From the NCBI RefSeq assembly GCF_007655135.1, contig NC_045130.1, positions 17,613,363 through 17,677,362 of the forward strand: a stretch of DNA of 64,000 nt, in the 5' to 3' direction. This document shows positions 37,894-51,908 of this stretch, piece by piece. Origin of the DNA: Punica granatum (lineage: Eukaryota; Streptophyta; Magnoliopsida; Myrtales; Lythraceae). The translations under genes were made by a program, and so were the position numbers. The notes under the pieces are model-generated. The model had not been told where the DNA came from and made no database searches. It saw only the letters and a program-made list of their open reading frames with translations. Each line of letters begins with the position of its first letter. The first letter of the stretch is position 1.

Positions 37894-38687
37894 AGAAAAA
37901 AGACACTTTTAGTCCTCAACTTATAACATTTTTATCATTTTGGTCGTAAATCTTTTTTTTTTTTGCTATTCTTATCATCAAACTTTTAAGACATATATGT
38001 TTTCAGGGTTAAAATCACAAAAATTTTAACTTTAACTCAACCCACTACACAACAAAATTACACATTTTCCAAGTAAAAAATTTTAACTTTAACTTTAACT
38101 CAACACACTACACAACATTTGTCATTTTCCACAATCAAAATCAAAGTTACTTTAACTCTGAAACCAAACGCACGGTTACATTTTTGCCACTTTGACCCTA
38201 CAGTTACATTGTCCATTAACTTTGTTGACACGGCAATTAAAAAATAACTTTCTAAAATTTAAAATTAAAAACAAATAATTTAAAAAAAAAACAAAAAAAA
38301 AACGAAGAAGAAGAAGGGGAAGAATTAGGAGAGGGGAGGTGCGGCCTACCACCATTGGCCACCCACCCCAAATGAGGGTCGCCGATGAAGTCGAAACTCG
38401 CCTCCCAAATTGGCAAAAAAAAAAAAAAGAAGAAGAAGAAGGGGAAGAATTGGGGGCGCTACCATCACTGGCCAACCACCCTCGACAATGGTCGCTAGTG
38501 AGTTCCAACTTCACTGGCGAGTTTTTAAAAATTATTTTTAATTGCCACGTCAGCAAAGTTAACGGAAAATGTAACTGTAGGATCAAAGTGGAAAAAACAC
38601 AAAAGGTTGAGGAAAATAATATAAAAAAAGGTTTAGGACTAAAATGTCAAAAAGTTAAAGGTTGAGAACCAAATGTGTCTTTTTTTC
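37894..38687. mobile_element. Large foldback element, Mutator-type, with nested MITE
   Basis: The ends are inverted copies (AGAAAAAAGACAC...AGTCCT at left; the complement at right). A second, inner inverted pair lies at about 38,175-38,290 and 38,500-38,600, including GATCCTACAGTTACATT-type blocks. Flanks ATACATATA (37,885-37,893) and ATATATATA (38,688-38,696) differ at one base, fitting a 9-bp TSD, though the AT-rich context weakens this. The centre is GC-rich and holds two GAAGAAGAAG-GGGAAGAATT copies in direct repeat. The frames on both strands here are by-products of the inverted structure. Confidence 0.6.
38006..38173. mobile_element. Nested MITE with TTTAAC/AAAGTT hexamers
   Basis: It interrupts the left arm of the foldback. 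It contains runs of TTAACTTTAACT and two CACTACACAAC blocks, and ends in the complement of GTTTGGTTTCAGAGTTAAAG. The same element lies in the opposite orientation at 63,698-63,938. Confidence 0.6.
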
Positions 38688-38699
38688 ATATATATATAT

Positions 38700-39608
38700 A
38701 CACATATGTTAATTGTGAACCTCGTGTATGATGTATCGCTTGGAGTAGAATGTATCTATCATGCTTTTTATCAATTTTATTATATATCACATTCATGTTT
38801 TATACTATTATAAATCGAAATTTACAATCAATTAAATCTACTATATATATTAGATTATATTATAATAATGAATTAGAAAAATGTTTTGTCTAATTCGAAT
38901 CTTATCATATAAGATCTTTTAAAAAATAAAAAAAATCATTTTTATTGAAAATTATTATAAATATTAAAAAATTTGAATATGAAAAAAATTCTATTTAATG
39001 ATAAAAATTCATAAATCGTAATATGTTAATTGTTTTGTTTAATATTAAATTTTGAAAAACTCATCATTTTTAATTTTAAAAATCCGAGCATTTGTGATTA
39101 TTAAATATTATGTAACTAATATTGAGCATATGTTTCGTGTTTTGTGAAGGAAATTATTGCGCAGATTAACTTGCAAAATATGCACTTACGCTTTCAGTTG
39201 GCGTTCATAAGCTTAGTCTTTGCTCTCCTGGATTCCACTTCCTTTTTTTTTGTGATGTTATTGCGGTCACCATGCCTCGTTATTGTATCGTTTGATTTAT
39301 TTTCATATTGAACTTGGGCCTCAGCCCTAATTCACCAAAAAAAATGTAATTAACAATATCTCATAAAAAAATTTAAAAATATTTGGCTTCATCCATATTT
39401 TGTCAAAAAATATCTTTTGAAAATTTTTGCAAAAGCTTTTTTATTTAAAATTACTATAAAAAATTTAAAAATAAAAAAAAGAAAATTCTAGTAAGCGATT
39501 GGGCTTTCCGAGGCCATGAGGCAGGCCCATTATTTTTGTGCTTTCATACATACACACACATATATATATATATGTATTATATTAATATCATACTATTATT
39601 TAAAGGAT
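38700..39608. other. AT-rich spacer, no gene seen
   Basis: Nothing supported. A TA/AC microsatellite lies near 39,555-39,575. Confidence 0.55.
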
Positions 39609-39617
39609 AAAAAATAA

Positions 39618-40258
39618 GGGAAAAATACAAAAACCCCATTGTGGTTTAGGGTCAGAACAAATTGCACAATGTGTTTTTGTTATGGACAATTAACCCTCAT
39701 GTGGTGTACTCCGTTAGACATAAGGGGTTACGGAGTTAGTTTTTTTCTTTTCTATTTTCAGCCCTCAATCTTTAGCTTTTTAATCATTTTGGTTCAAAAT
39801 CTTTTTTCTTTTATCATTCCTACCTTTAACTTTTCATTTTGTTTCATTTTAGTCCTACAGACTCGGAGTCCCTAGTCGATTCGGGGTGGAGGCTGTCAAT
39901 CGCTGACCCCGACCCCTCCATCGAGGTCTCCGACGTCCTCCGTGGGTACCGGCGACCTCGGTGGAAGGGTTGGGATCGCCGATTGGCGGCCCCGACCCAT
40001 TCTTCCCTTTCAATTTTCTTTGTAGGACTAAAATGAGACAAAATAGAAAGTTGAGGGTAGGAATGATAAAAGAAAAAAGATTTAAAATCAAAATGATTAA
40101 AAAACTAAAAATTGAAGACTGAAAATGAAAAAAAAACTAATGTCATAACCCCTTAAGTCTAACGGAGTGCACCACATAGGGGCTAATTGTCCCTAACAAA
40201 AACACAATGTGCAATTTGTCTCGACTCCAAACCACAATGGGGTTTTTTTACTTTTCCC
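39618..40258. mobile_element. Mutator-type foldback element, 641 bp, perfect 9-bp TSD
   Basis: Flanked by AAAAAATAA at 39,609-39,617 and 40,259-40,267 (9 of 9). The ends are GGGAAAA/TTTTCCC, with inverted arms of about 240 bp (39,618-39,860 and 40,020-40,258) at high identity, for example CCCCATTGTGGTTTAG and TGCACAATGTGTTTTTGTTA. The GC-rich loop (39,865-40,010) is itself partly palindromic, which is why similar short frames appear on both strands. Non-autonomous; the transcript would form a long hairpin. Confidence 0.8.
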
Positions 40259-40267
40259 AAAAAATAA

Positions 40268-43200
40268 AACTTTTAAGACTTGTTCATACAGTTTTATACT
40301 ATTTTTCTATTGATTTTGGTATTTGCACATCGATATTGGTGCCACCTTGCATAACCATTTTCCTGGACCTTAGCCAGATATCAGCACATATGTCTTGATC
40401 TATAATCACCAGATGAACTTATACGGAGAAATCTAAAGATTTTGTACTATATTTATCCACAGAAGTTCTCTGCATACCACAGTGCCCGATACACTCATTT
40501 CGATCTTCACTAGTCTATGCGCACGATGTTGGTCCCACCCTGGGTAACATATTCCTTGGCCCTTGCTAGATCTATAACAATACATATGTTCTGATTTTTA
40601 TTCACCGAATGAACTTGAATTAAAAACTTATGCATTTGCAGTCTATATCGGTCTATAGAAGTTCGCTGCATAGTGCCATAATCCTCAACGCTCTCAGTTT
40701 GATCTTCACTCGTCATTTTAGATAAGGTCCGATATTGCAAACTCGGTAGATCTTCAGCCCTATCAACTATTTTATGAGAATAAATTAGATATATTGTTGA
40801 AAAAAAAAAGAATAAAAGGGAGAGTGGCAGTGAAATGAGGTGAGAGGAGAGAGGAGAGAGAGTTGTAAATAGAGGTAGTTTTTCTTTCATAATTACTATG
40901 ATATCCCCAATTGATGGCTGTTATTAATTTTAAATATTTTGCTAATGGTATTTTTGGAAGTTGAAAGTTACACCACTGAGAGATATTTCAGTATAATTAT
41001 TATATACAAGAACGTGATCTGCGCTACGCGTATAACGAAAATAATATCAGTTTACAAATCTATATATTGGAGCGCATAAGTGTATTGTTGTATGAACTAT
41101 TCTTTGTTATTTTATCAATTATCATATTTTTAAAATATTAATGAATTATTTCAGTATTGAACCATGTATAGTGAATTCTATGTATATAGCAAAACGTAAA
41201 AGAAATGGCATATTGGATAGGTCATAGGTGTGGAGAGAGAAGAAAGTTTGAGAGGGAGTGGAACGGCTACGGTGGGAGAGAGAGGAGAGAGGAGAGAGAG
41301 AAAGGTGAAGAGGGAGAGAAAATAGAAAGCTGGTGGTGGAAGAATAAGTAAAATGACTTCATTTTGTTATAATCTAGTAGTAAGATGACTTTACTTTCAA
41401 TTTATAATCTAATAGTTGCTAATTAATAGAATTATTTTGTTATGGGCAAACTGGAAATGGAATAGTATCCCAATTGCTTCTTTATTCCCTTTTATAGTAT
41501 AGATTTAGATATATATTTATATATATATGCATTGATCTTAAATACATATGTTTTTTTTTATGACAAAGAGCTCTCGGTTCATGTATCGTTCCAATTTTAT
41601 CGGATGTCTCTGAAGAGACATAAAAATTTGGACCATTTCTCAATTTGTGTGTTTCGTCCTTGAGCAGTGGCCATGCTCTCGGTTCATGTAATCCTTTAAT
41701 AAGGGTAAATAGAACTATTCGAACCAATATTTTTTATTTTCTAAATTTTTGTTTAAATGATCATTTGTTTAGCGTATTTGTTTTAAAAAAATTTTTCTTG
41801 GATACTGCCCAAGAGATAGAACATAGATGTACTCGTTTCTCTAAAGTTATATTATTCAAAATGAAAATTCTAAATTGTTTCTTTAGTCATTCTTATGAAT
41901 TGCTTTATGCGTCTCTTTTTTTTATTTTTCCAAATAATGATGGTAAATATTTTTCTATTCGAAACGTACGTGAAACAAAACTAATTTTTAATTTCCTATG
42001 ATTTTCTCTCCTTGCTTTTCTTAAAATTCCACTTAATTATAAGTGGTTGAACCCCTATCCAATTCAAAAGCTTAAAACGATAGAACCGTGAAGTTAATCC
42101 TCTTATAATCCAATTGGTTTTTTCTTATTTGATCGAAGTGAGATATTAGAATCCTTGACACTCGCCCTCATGCACAACGTGAATACAAACTGGTCTGTTG
42201 TCGGATGAGACGCAAACTCAGCATGCCAGCATAGGCGCAGTGGTGGGTAGTTTTATGTATAGTGTGAATGCCTGGATGCAAAGTGTCGCATAATTATCAC
42301 GTTGGCAAAGTCTCAGTCTGGGTCTGATATTATATATTAAAATTTTATTGGATTTATAAGCGATTGAATCCATGTTCAATTTAAAAATTTAAGCCGATAT
42401 GATAATCGATTTAATTTTCTTATAAACCTATTGATTTTTGCTTAGTTTATCTACGTGAGATCTTAGGATGATTGACAGCTTTTTCACAATTGCAAATTAT
42501 AAATGACGTGAGATTTGCTTCTCTTCTAAGCCACCAATAAATCCTCGGGGAATCTTGATCATTTCTGAGATTGGCTTTCTTTTCCTCCATTTTTTCCCCG
42601 AGAAAAACAACTGGCTTTTTCTCTTTTTTCTTTTTTCTTTTTTCTTTTTTGAAGGTTTTATTGTTAATAAAGCTCATACCTTGTGAAGAACCCTAACTGA
42701 ATTTATGCGTTACAAAACCGAAGTAATGATTAAATTGTCAGAGAAAAGAAGCCCCTTATAACCATATCACCTCTCCATGCATTGGCCCCCTCGAGATCAG
42801 GTCATCTGATTTGTACTATAATCAACCAAGCAAAGGTGAATCTTTATTTTTTATTTCTAAGAAAAGGTGAATTACATATACTATAATATTCATTTAATGA
42901 TATAATTACAGTTTGTGTTTTAACAGATATGTCTTAATATAACGACTATATACGGAGCCTTACCATTCAATACACCGCTATGGTGGGCAAAAAACGCCTG
43001 CCCCATTACATGATCGAATAAAGTTTTAGTAATTCTTAATTTCTTTAAAATTATACATATTTATTTAATAAGAAAATTAAAATTGATTATAAAATAATAA
43101 TAAATGATTAAAATTCTTCTTAAATGTTTCTTCTGAATATATTTTCTTTACTTACAATAATTCAAAATCTATATGGCATGCTAATTTATTCATATATTGA

Positions 43201-43967
43201 CTATTCGACTCATATTTAATAGGATGTGATCCAATTGTGTATATATATATGTAAATTCTCGGGTAACAAAAAAAATTGGGAGGTTACAACGAATAGATCA
43301 GGAATTCGTTGGTCATATATATATATAATATACAAAAGTTAAATTCGAGGATATAGATGCGCCGCGCATAAGTGAAAATGATAGAAACAATGAACTCCAT
43401 AAAAAGCGATTTTTCAGTTTTATTTTTCTAACACTAGCTAGATAAATTCACATTTTACTTTTATCACATTTGTTGGACTTTCACCTATCTGTCCATATGA
43501 CTGGTGCATATGCGAATTAGACAAAAAAATAGATTATTTTTTAAGTAAAAGGATTCCAGAAAATTTATATGTAAATACAAAATTCATTTTTATGCAGCTT
43601 AAACATGATGTGTACTATCCGTGATTAGCGTCAAGCCAACGTTCGATTGGAATTAGTCTCGACAACTAAATTGAAAGTACTTATAATCTCACCGAAAAAC
43701 ATGATGTGCATACATAAAGTTATTTCAATAAACTTTCCGGCATATATATACATTAATAAGCACATAAAAATTCGTCTCTCATCAATTGCGTTCTTCTAAT
43801 CCTTGCCCTCATCGCACCGTTCCTGGCTTTCAATGCATATGTAGCATGTCTAACTATTATATTACAAATGGAAGAAGGAAAAAATTGGAGTAAATTTCTT
43901 TTTTCTAAATTTGTCTATAACAAATAATTCAATTATTAACAATCGTCATATTACAAGAAAGTTAAAG
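40268..43967. other. Gene-free spacer with LTR-like debris
   Basis: Purine-rich GAGAG tracts lie near 40,815-40,865 and 41,270-41,320. About 42,040-42,180 and 42,320-42,480 are two related blocks (CAATTC-AAAGCTTAA, CTTATAA-CC-ATTG, GTGAGAT-TTAGGAT). The second is preceded by GTCTGATATTATAT, which resembles the complement of a tRNA-Met primer-binding site. This suggests decayed LTR sequence. The open frames at 40,510-40,890, 41,645-42,001 and 42,447-42,677 show no recognised protein. Confidence 0.45.
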
Positions 43968-43982
43968 AAAATTAATAATTTT

Positions 43983-44164
43983 ACCAATGTGAGTTGGTTC
44001 AAGCAATCTGACGCTTGTTTCGCTTAAGCAAGATTTCTAGTTCAAGTTTTGTGAATGCAGAAAATCAACGCTGTGATAACTTTATCCTTTAGTGGACTAA
44101 CCCGGCTCCACTGAATTAGTCAAGATCCAATTATACTTCTAAATACTAGAAGTCATGCCAAAAA
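43983..44164 (+). mobile_element. SINE-family reference copy with perfect 15-bp TSD
   Basis: Flanked by AAAATTAATAATTTT at 43,968-43,982 and 44,165-44,179. The 182-bp body begins ACCAATGTGAGTTGGTTCAA (box-A-like), has a box-B-like TAGTTCAAGTTTTGTGAATG, a conserved 3' half (TTATCCTTTAGTGGACTAAC), and an A-run tail. Size, tRNA-like head, A tail and TSD fit a plant SINE transcribed by RNA polymerase III. Related copies are at 12,573, 15,215, 15,418, 16,204, 31,935, 53,955 and 54,350. Confidence 0.8.
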
Positions 44165-44179
44165 AAAATTAATAATTTT

Positions 44180-46920
44180 GATTTTTCTTAGACTATCAAA
44201 TACCTACTTCTCACTTTCTCTCCTCTCTCACTCCACTAAATTCTCACTTTTTTATTCTCTCATTTTATTCTCTCTCATCTCCCTTTAAACAATCTACGTA
44301 CATATTAGAAAACTATTATTATTATTTTTAAGGATAAGAAAAAAGTTATTGCAAACCGTGTAAAATACGCGTCTCGTATTACAAAAGGAAAAAATAGGAA
44401 GTTGGGGCAATACTACCTTTTCAATTTCATCCATAATAAAAAAAAAATTCATTAACTAACCATTCTATTTTTTGTGAGGAAATTCAAGACAAACTAGTAG
44501 CTTTGGTCGTTCTTTATCCGATATAAAGATTGCACATGTGCTTAATATAATGAAATAGCAATCATAATAGTTAATAAATAGATGTAGATACGAGTATCAA
44601 ATTTGAAATTTTATTGATTATCAAGCAAAAACAAACGTCGTTATTCTCTCTCCCTCTCTTTTTTTTGGTTATTCTTTAATCACCAACTTCATAATTCCTA
44701 TTCTCTCTCCCTCTCTTTTTCTCCTCTATCTCTCCCTCAAAGCTCTTAATAACAATTTTTGCTTTCCTTTCAGAATTTCTTTTTAATTTAACTAACTCTA
44801 TTAATTAATAAATCACTATAAACAATCTATATGCATATTAAAAGAATTATAAAAATATTCTAATAGAGAATCTTAAAGGACAAAAAAGGATTGTGACAGT
44901 CTTATATATATAAATACACACACGCACGCACACCGTGTCTTAGTATATGTTCATTCACAAGAGATGTTGATATATTGGTTCTTTTCTTTTTTCCTCTTAT
45001 ACAAAGATTATATTATTATCCCCTAACGTTTCCTTCAATTCATTTTTCTTGGTCCTAATTTAAAAAACCTTCCTGAATTATTTAAAGGACATGTATTCAA
45101 TTTTTTTATGTGCCACCAGTTTTTTATATTCACTTTTATCTACCTCCCTGTCCCAACCAATAGATAGATGCCATATATTCATTTATTAAAAAAAACTCCA
45201 AGTAATTTATTTGTAATTTAAAAACAAACTCTAAGTAATTTATTTGCAATTTAAGTAAATAATGTAAAATACAAATAAATTACTTAGAACCAAATAATTT
45301 ACTTGAAGATGTGGTTGCCTTCACTTTTGAAGTTGATTGTATTATAAACTATAACTCGGTATTTCTTTTTTCATTGTCCTCGTGTGCATCAGTCCTGTGT
45401 CGCGCTAGCCACAGCGAAGTTACATTGGCTGTCGTTAAGTATTTATATGTATTAGAAGCAAAATGAACCAAATGAGAAAAGAATATAGGGGTATGGATCA
45501 TAATAATCAAAAACAAAAGCGAATAAGAAGAAAGAGCGGGAACAAGATCATAAACAACCAGATATAAGGGGACCGAATCGCGCAAAGGAGATATAACCGC
45601 CTGCAAATAAAGGAAGAAAAAAAAATGTTACGAATGTCCTCCATCATGAACCAACTTCATGCGGGGGGAAGAAAAGGGTTCAGAACTCGCTGGAAACACA
45701 TGATGAAAATAATTTCCGAGTGAGAATAAGTTCTCGGTCAATAATAGACGGAGGAGATTTTGTGGTCTCACCTAGAAACGAATTTACATAAGATTAAGAA
45801 ACCCACATAAGATTAAGGAATCATCCGAAGTGACAAATGCCCATTGGCCAACAAAGAGGGCCTTTCATATTGAAAGGACCCATAATTGGCGCATTGACCC
45901 TCATGGGCCCAGCACGAGCCCCCGGATCTTATTGCCAGATTGGGCCTTCCACATGCGGGCTCTGCCTATAAGCTTGGAATCCCTGGGTCCATGTCTAGGT
46001 TTTGGTAGATTATTTGTAGGTTGTAAATTACGGTAATAAAAAGTCCCTAAGCCCGCGCACTGCGAGAATCCTCACTTCTTTTTTCTGGTAAATAAATTTT
46101 CAAAATATTTTATCACGATTGATCATAATTACATTTATTGTTATGTATTATATTTTAGATTAATGAATATATCATTGCTAAACGGGCATGGATTTGGCTT
46201 TTCTAATTTTCGGCGAGCGAATTTAGCATTTTTATATTTGTTATTCTATGTACTGTATATATATATATGTAATAATGCAGGCGAATGAGCCAATCCAAAC
46301 TCAAAAGTCATGGAAACCAAATATCGGCAAATCGGAAGCTCCTAAATATATTGGGAAGCATACGTGGCAGGTCTTTCATAACAAGAATTTGAAGAACTTA
46401 CGTTAATTACTTATGCGGTTGATCTTTCACCACCCTTATTTATCGAAATGAAGATGATGTGGGATATCCTCGTCCGTTGAATTTTCTTGCCCTTTAGTTT
46501 TCTTTACCGGATGACCTATTTTTTCAATATTTTAAATTGGATTTTTCCACTTTTGTAGAGTCCATCCCTATCTTGTTATCAATTTTTGTTTTGGGTGAAT
46601 TATCTTGCTATCATTTTTATTTTTTTGTAATGTAAGTATCGTTACAAAAAAAAAAAAAGAAGAAGATCTAATATCGCAAAGATCCAGGACCATCCTCGGG
46701 AAAGACCCGAGAAGTTGAACCCGTTTTGGAGGCCAATAAGAAAGAAACTCGGTCAATCTTATGATCCAACGAACATATATTGGACCTAGTCGACGTAATT
46801 GGGGACCCGAGGAGAAAAGGAATCTATGACCAGAAAAATACATCAAATAAATGAATGAATAAGATATTCTTGTCGAACAATACGACATAATTTTCCACAT
46901 TACATATTTACATATCATCA
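44180..46920. other. Gene-free spacer
   Basis: AT-rich with CT-rich runs (44,650-44,740). The frames at 45,349-45,606, 45,830-46,036 and 46,568-46,921 are unrecognised. Confidence 0.55.
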
Positions 46921-46959
46921 TATATCATAATATATAATATTTAAGGGGAGGAGATGGCC

Positions 46960-47018
46960 ACCAACTCTTTGGCCTCTGCACAGCAAAGACCGCCATGATT
47001 ACCAACCTCCCACCAACT
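46960..47018. promoter_or_regulatory. Cluster of AC-type elements 1.9 kb upstream of CCoAOMT
   Basis: ACCAACT at 46,960-46,966, ACCAACC at 47,001-47,007 and ACCAACT at 47,012-47,018. AC elements are bound by R2R3-MYB regulators of phenylpropanoid and lignin genes. The distance to the gene is large, so a role in it is inference. Confidence 0.3.
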
Positions 47019-47449
47019 CTCCCTTCCCATCACCCAAAATTCTCCAGCATCAAGATGGTGGGACCCTGCAACCTAAAAAAGATGGGGTCCCAACACTCGC
47101 TCCTACCATCTTCTTGATAATACCGTTTTTACTTCTTTTTTTATTTATTTATTTATTTATAGAAAAGTTGTAGTAGTAGTAGTAATACGGTTTTAAAGAA
47201 AAACGAATACCTAATCCATTCAAACTGATATCTTCCCTACTAAATAGTTTTATATATCTAATATAGTTGTTGTTTTATAGATGATTCTGCAATTGATATT
47301 AAAAGTTCGTCTCGAGGCTATTACATGTATATATAATTTTCTCCAATGAAAAAGTAACTAGAAATACCAATATAGAGAAGGGGCTTCGATGGACTTTGTA
47401 ATTAAAATTTGCAACTGCCAATTTTGATTCAAAATTCTCAATCATTAAA

Positions 47450-48003
47450 TTTGGGGAAGGTCCTTAGAGTGCATTAAATACATTAATTTATAGTAAGTAA
47501 GTTGAATTTCTATTAAATTTACTAATTTATATCTATATATTTTGTAATTGAAAACTACTTTTATGAGAGTTTTTCGTTTATGCGAGGTGGATCTGCCACA
47601 TAAACTACCTATCCATTAAATTTATTCCTTCTTCAATTTATAGTAAGTTAGGATGCAATTGATTGCACTAAATTACATCAATTTATAATAAGTCACTTGA
47701 ATTTCTAAATCTATATCTATATATTTTGTAATTTAGATCACTCTTATGAGAGTTTTTTTATTCGTGCGAGGTGGAACTGCCACATATGTTACCTATCCAT
47801 TAAATTTATCCCCTCTTCAATTTATAGTAAGTTAAGGCGCAATTGATTGCACTAAATTACATCAATTTGTAGTAAGCTGCTTGAATTTCTAAATCTAAAT
47901 CTATATATTTTGTAATTTAGACTGCTCTCATGAGAGTTCTCCGTTCAGGCGAGGCAGAACTGCCACGTATGCTACCTATCCATTAATTTAATTCCCTCTT
48001 CCA
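47450..48003. repeat. Tandem repeat, about 183 bp x 3
   Basis: The landmark GCGAGGTGG (third copy GCGAGGCAG) is at 47,582, 47,766 and 47,949, spacings 184 and 183 bp. Units share TATATATTTTGTAATT, ATGAGAGTT, CTGCCAC and ACCTATCCATT. It lies about 0.9 kb upstream of the CCoAOMT start codon. Confidence 0.85.
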
Positions 48004-48689
48004 CCAAGTCATCTTTGACTCTATTCTTCCTCGGGCTCCTCTCCAACTACTTTTTTGCGATTCCTAAAAGTTGTTATTAATATTCTTCTTTTCTATTTTT
48101 TCTCATGCCATTAATTTATATGATTTTCATATATTTATTTTTTATTATTCGAATAATTAATTTTTTAGAAAAATGTAAATAAATAATTTATTATATATAT
48201 ATATAATGTGAAATTCATTGATAGATTCTTGCCAAAATTATACAGAACGAACTGACGATATTTCAGTGAAAGTGACACGTATCGACTAATAAAAGAATTA
48301 AATAACTAACAAAACAATTAAATTATACAAATTTTGAAATAACATACGAAGATTTCAAAAATTTTAGTTAAATTTTTAGTAAAATAGTTAACTTTTACTC
48401 ACATGTTTAATAATGCATTTGATGATATGGTGCAATCAATCTTATTGATTCAGTGAATTTCCCTTTAATTTCCTTCCTTCTAATTATACATATGCATTAT
48501 CTTAATTTAGTGAATCAATCTTCATTAAGAAAATCAGTTATAATCCGGATTAGTCCACATGCTTTCACAAATATACGTAGAAAACACACTTATTAAGAGC
48601 AGGTCAACGGATCAACCCACTACTAAAAAAGTACCCAACCCGTGGGAGGGCGAGTGGGCCCCACAGAGCACGAAACGACCTTCGAGGGG

Positions 48690-48918
48690 GAACTCACCAA
48701 CCCCCGACCGGAAGCAAACCCTGGCGGGCGGCCCAACAACCACCGAACCCGGTTCAGACGGGACTTCTCCACTTTCCTCTGCACATCGTCATTGGTCGCT
48801 ATATATAAAGTTAAGATCACCATTTCATCCCCATCTCCATTAGAACTCCATTCCTTCCTTCCTTCACATAAAGAGCTCAAAAACCTTTTAGTGGGAAGAA
48901 GAAATAGAGATTGCATCA
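48690..48918 (+). promoter_or_regulatory. CCoAOMT core promoter and leader
   Basis: AC element ACCAACC at 48,696-48,702, inverted CCAAT (ATTGG) at 48,791-48,795, and TATATAAA at 48,802-48,809. Start of transcription would be near 48,835, leaving a leader of about 85 nt. AC element plus TATA is the usual arrangement for lignin-pathway genes driven by MYB factors. Confidence 0.6.
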
Positions 48919-50893
<1,975 letters not shown>

Positions 50894-51857
50894 GCAGCCT
50901 GAAGCGAGAAATGTCGAGAGAAAGGAGAGGGAAAAAAATGAAACTGTATTGTCTTATTTTTACATGTTCTTCTTATTCCATTTCTATTTGTGATGTTTAA
51001 AGAATGTATTTGGTGATGGAAGTGGGGCAGTCGAGGAACCCCCAATAATGTTTAAAGAAAATGATCATTTGACTTCTAAATTCGATTACGATAATCTCTA
51101 CGATAATGTTAGGAAGAGAACCCAAAACGAAAATGCCCAATACCCGAAAGCAGACCGGAAGCAATTCATCATCAGTACAGTACATTACCGGGTGATATAT
51201 CCGAAACATGAGATGCCTTGTTGCTGATTTAGAGTTCAGTATGGTACGAGGTCTATTTCGAATTTGATGGTAGGTATTGGGTCACATAGAGATCACTGTA
51301 TTTAGCTGCACCTAATATGTTAACGAACTAGCACCTAACATTATAATGAAAAATGAGAAACAAATAAAACTGAAACCAAGGGGCAATTGAGTGAACGAGT
51401 GTACTTTAAGCAAAAGAGATGAGAACCAATAGCAATCTTTCAAGATATGATAGAATTAAGTAGGGCTGGGCTTGGGGCTGCAATCTATATACTCCACAAG
51501 CTATCAAACTCGTAATGGCATTGGGTTAGGCAAAGTTTGGTTAGTTCAGTTTTGTGCCACACGCCAACCCAAACATCGCAGTTCTCACGTCCTCTCACGA
51601 CATTCTTTTGTCCTTGGTTTGAATCAACCGATTTAAAAATCCTGTCTGTCGTAGATCAAAACAGCTGATATTCGTATACAATACTCAGAATATTCTGGTG
51701 GTTGAGCCTGTACTTGGATTAGCTGTTACCAAGGTAGGTTCACTTTCGGTTCTTCAGCTCCAAGAATGCAAAGGGCCAAATCTATCTTTTTGATATGCGA
51801 CCTTGTTCAGCCGTCTGAGAGCGATAGCTATATGCTTTGATGTATGAGCAAGCAAAG

Positions 51858-51908
<51 letters not shown>

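Noticed and set aside
39839..40041. Similar small frames on both strands
   Set aside because: They come from the palindromic loop of the foldback element and are not genes.
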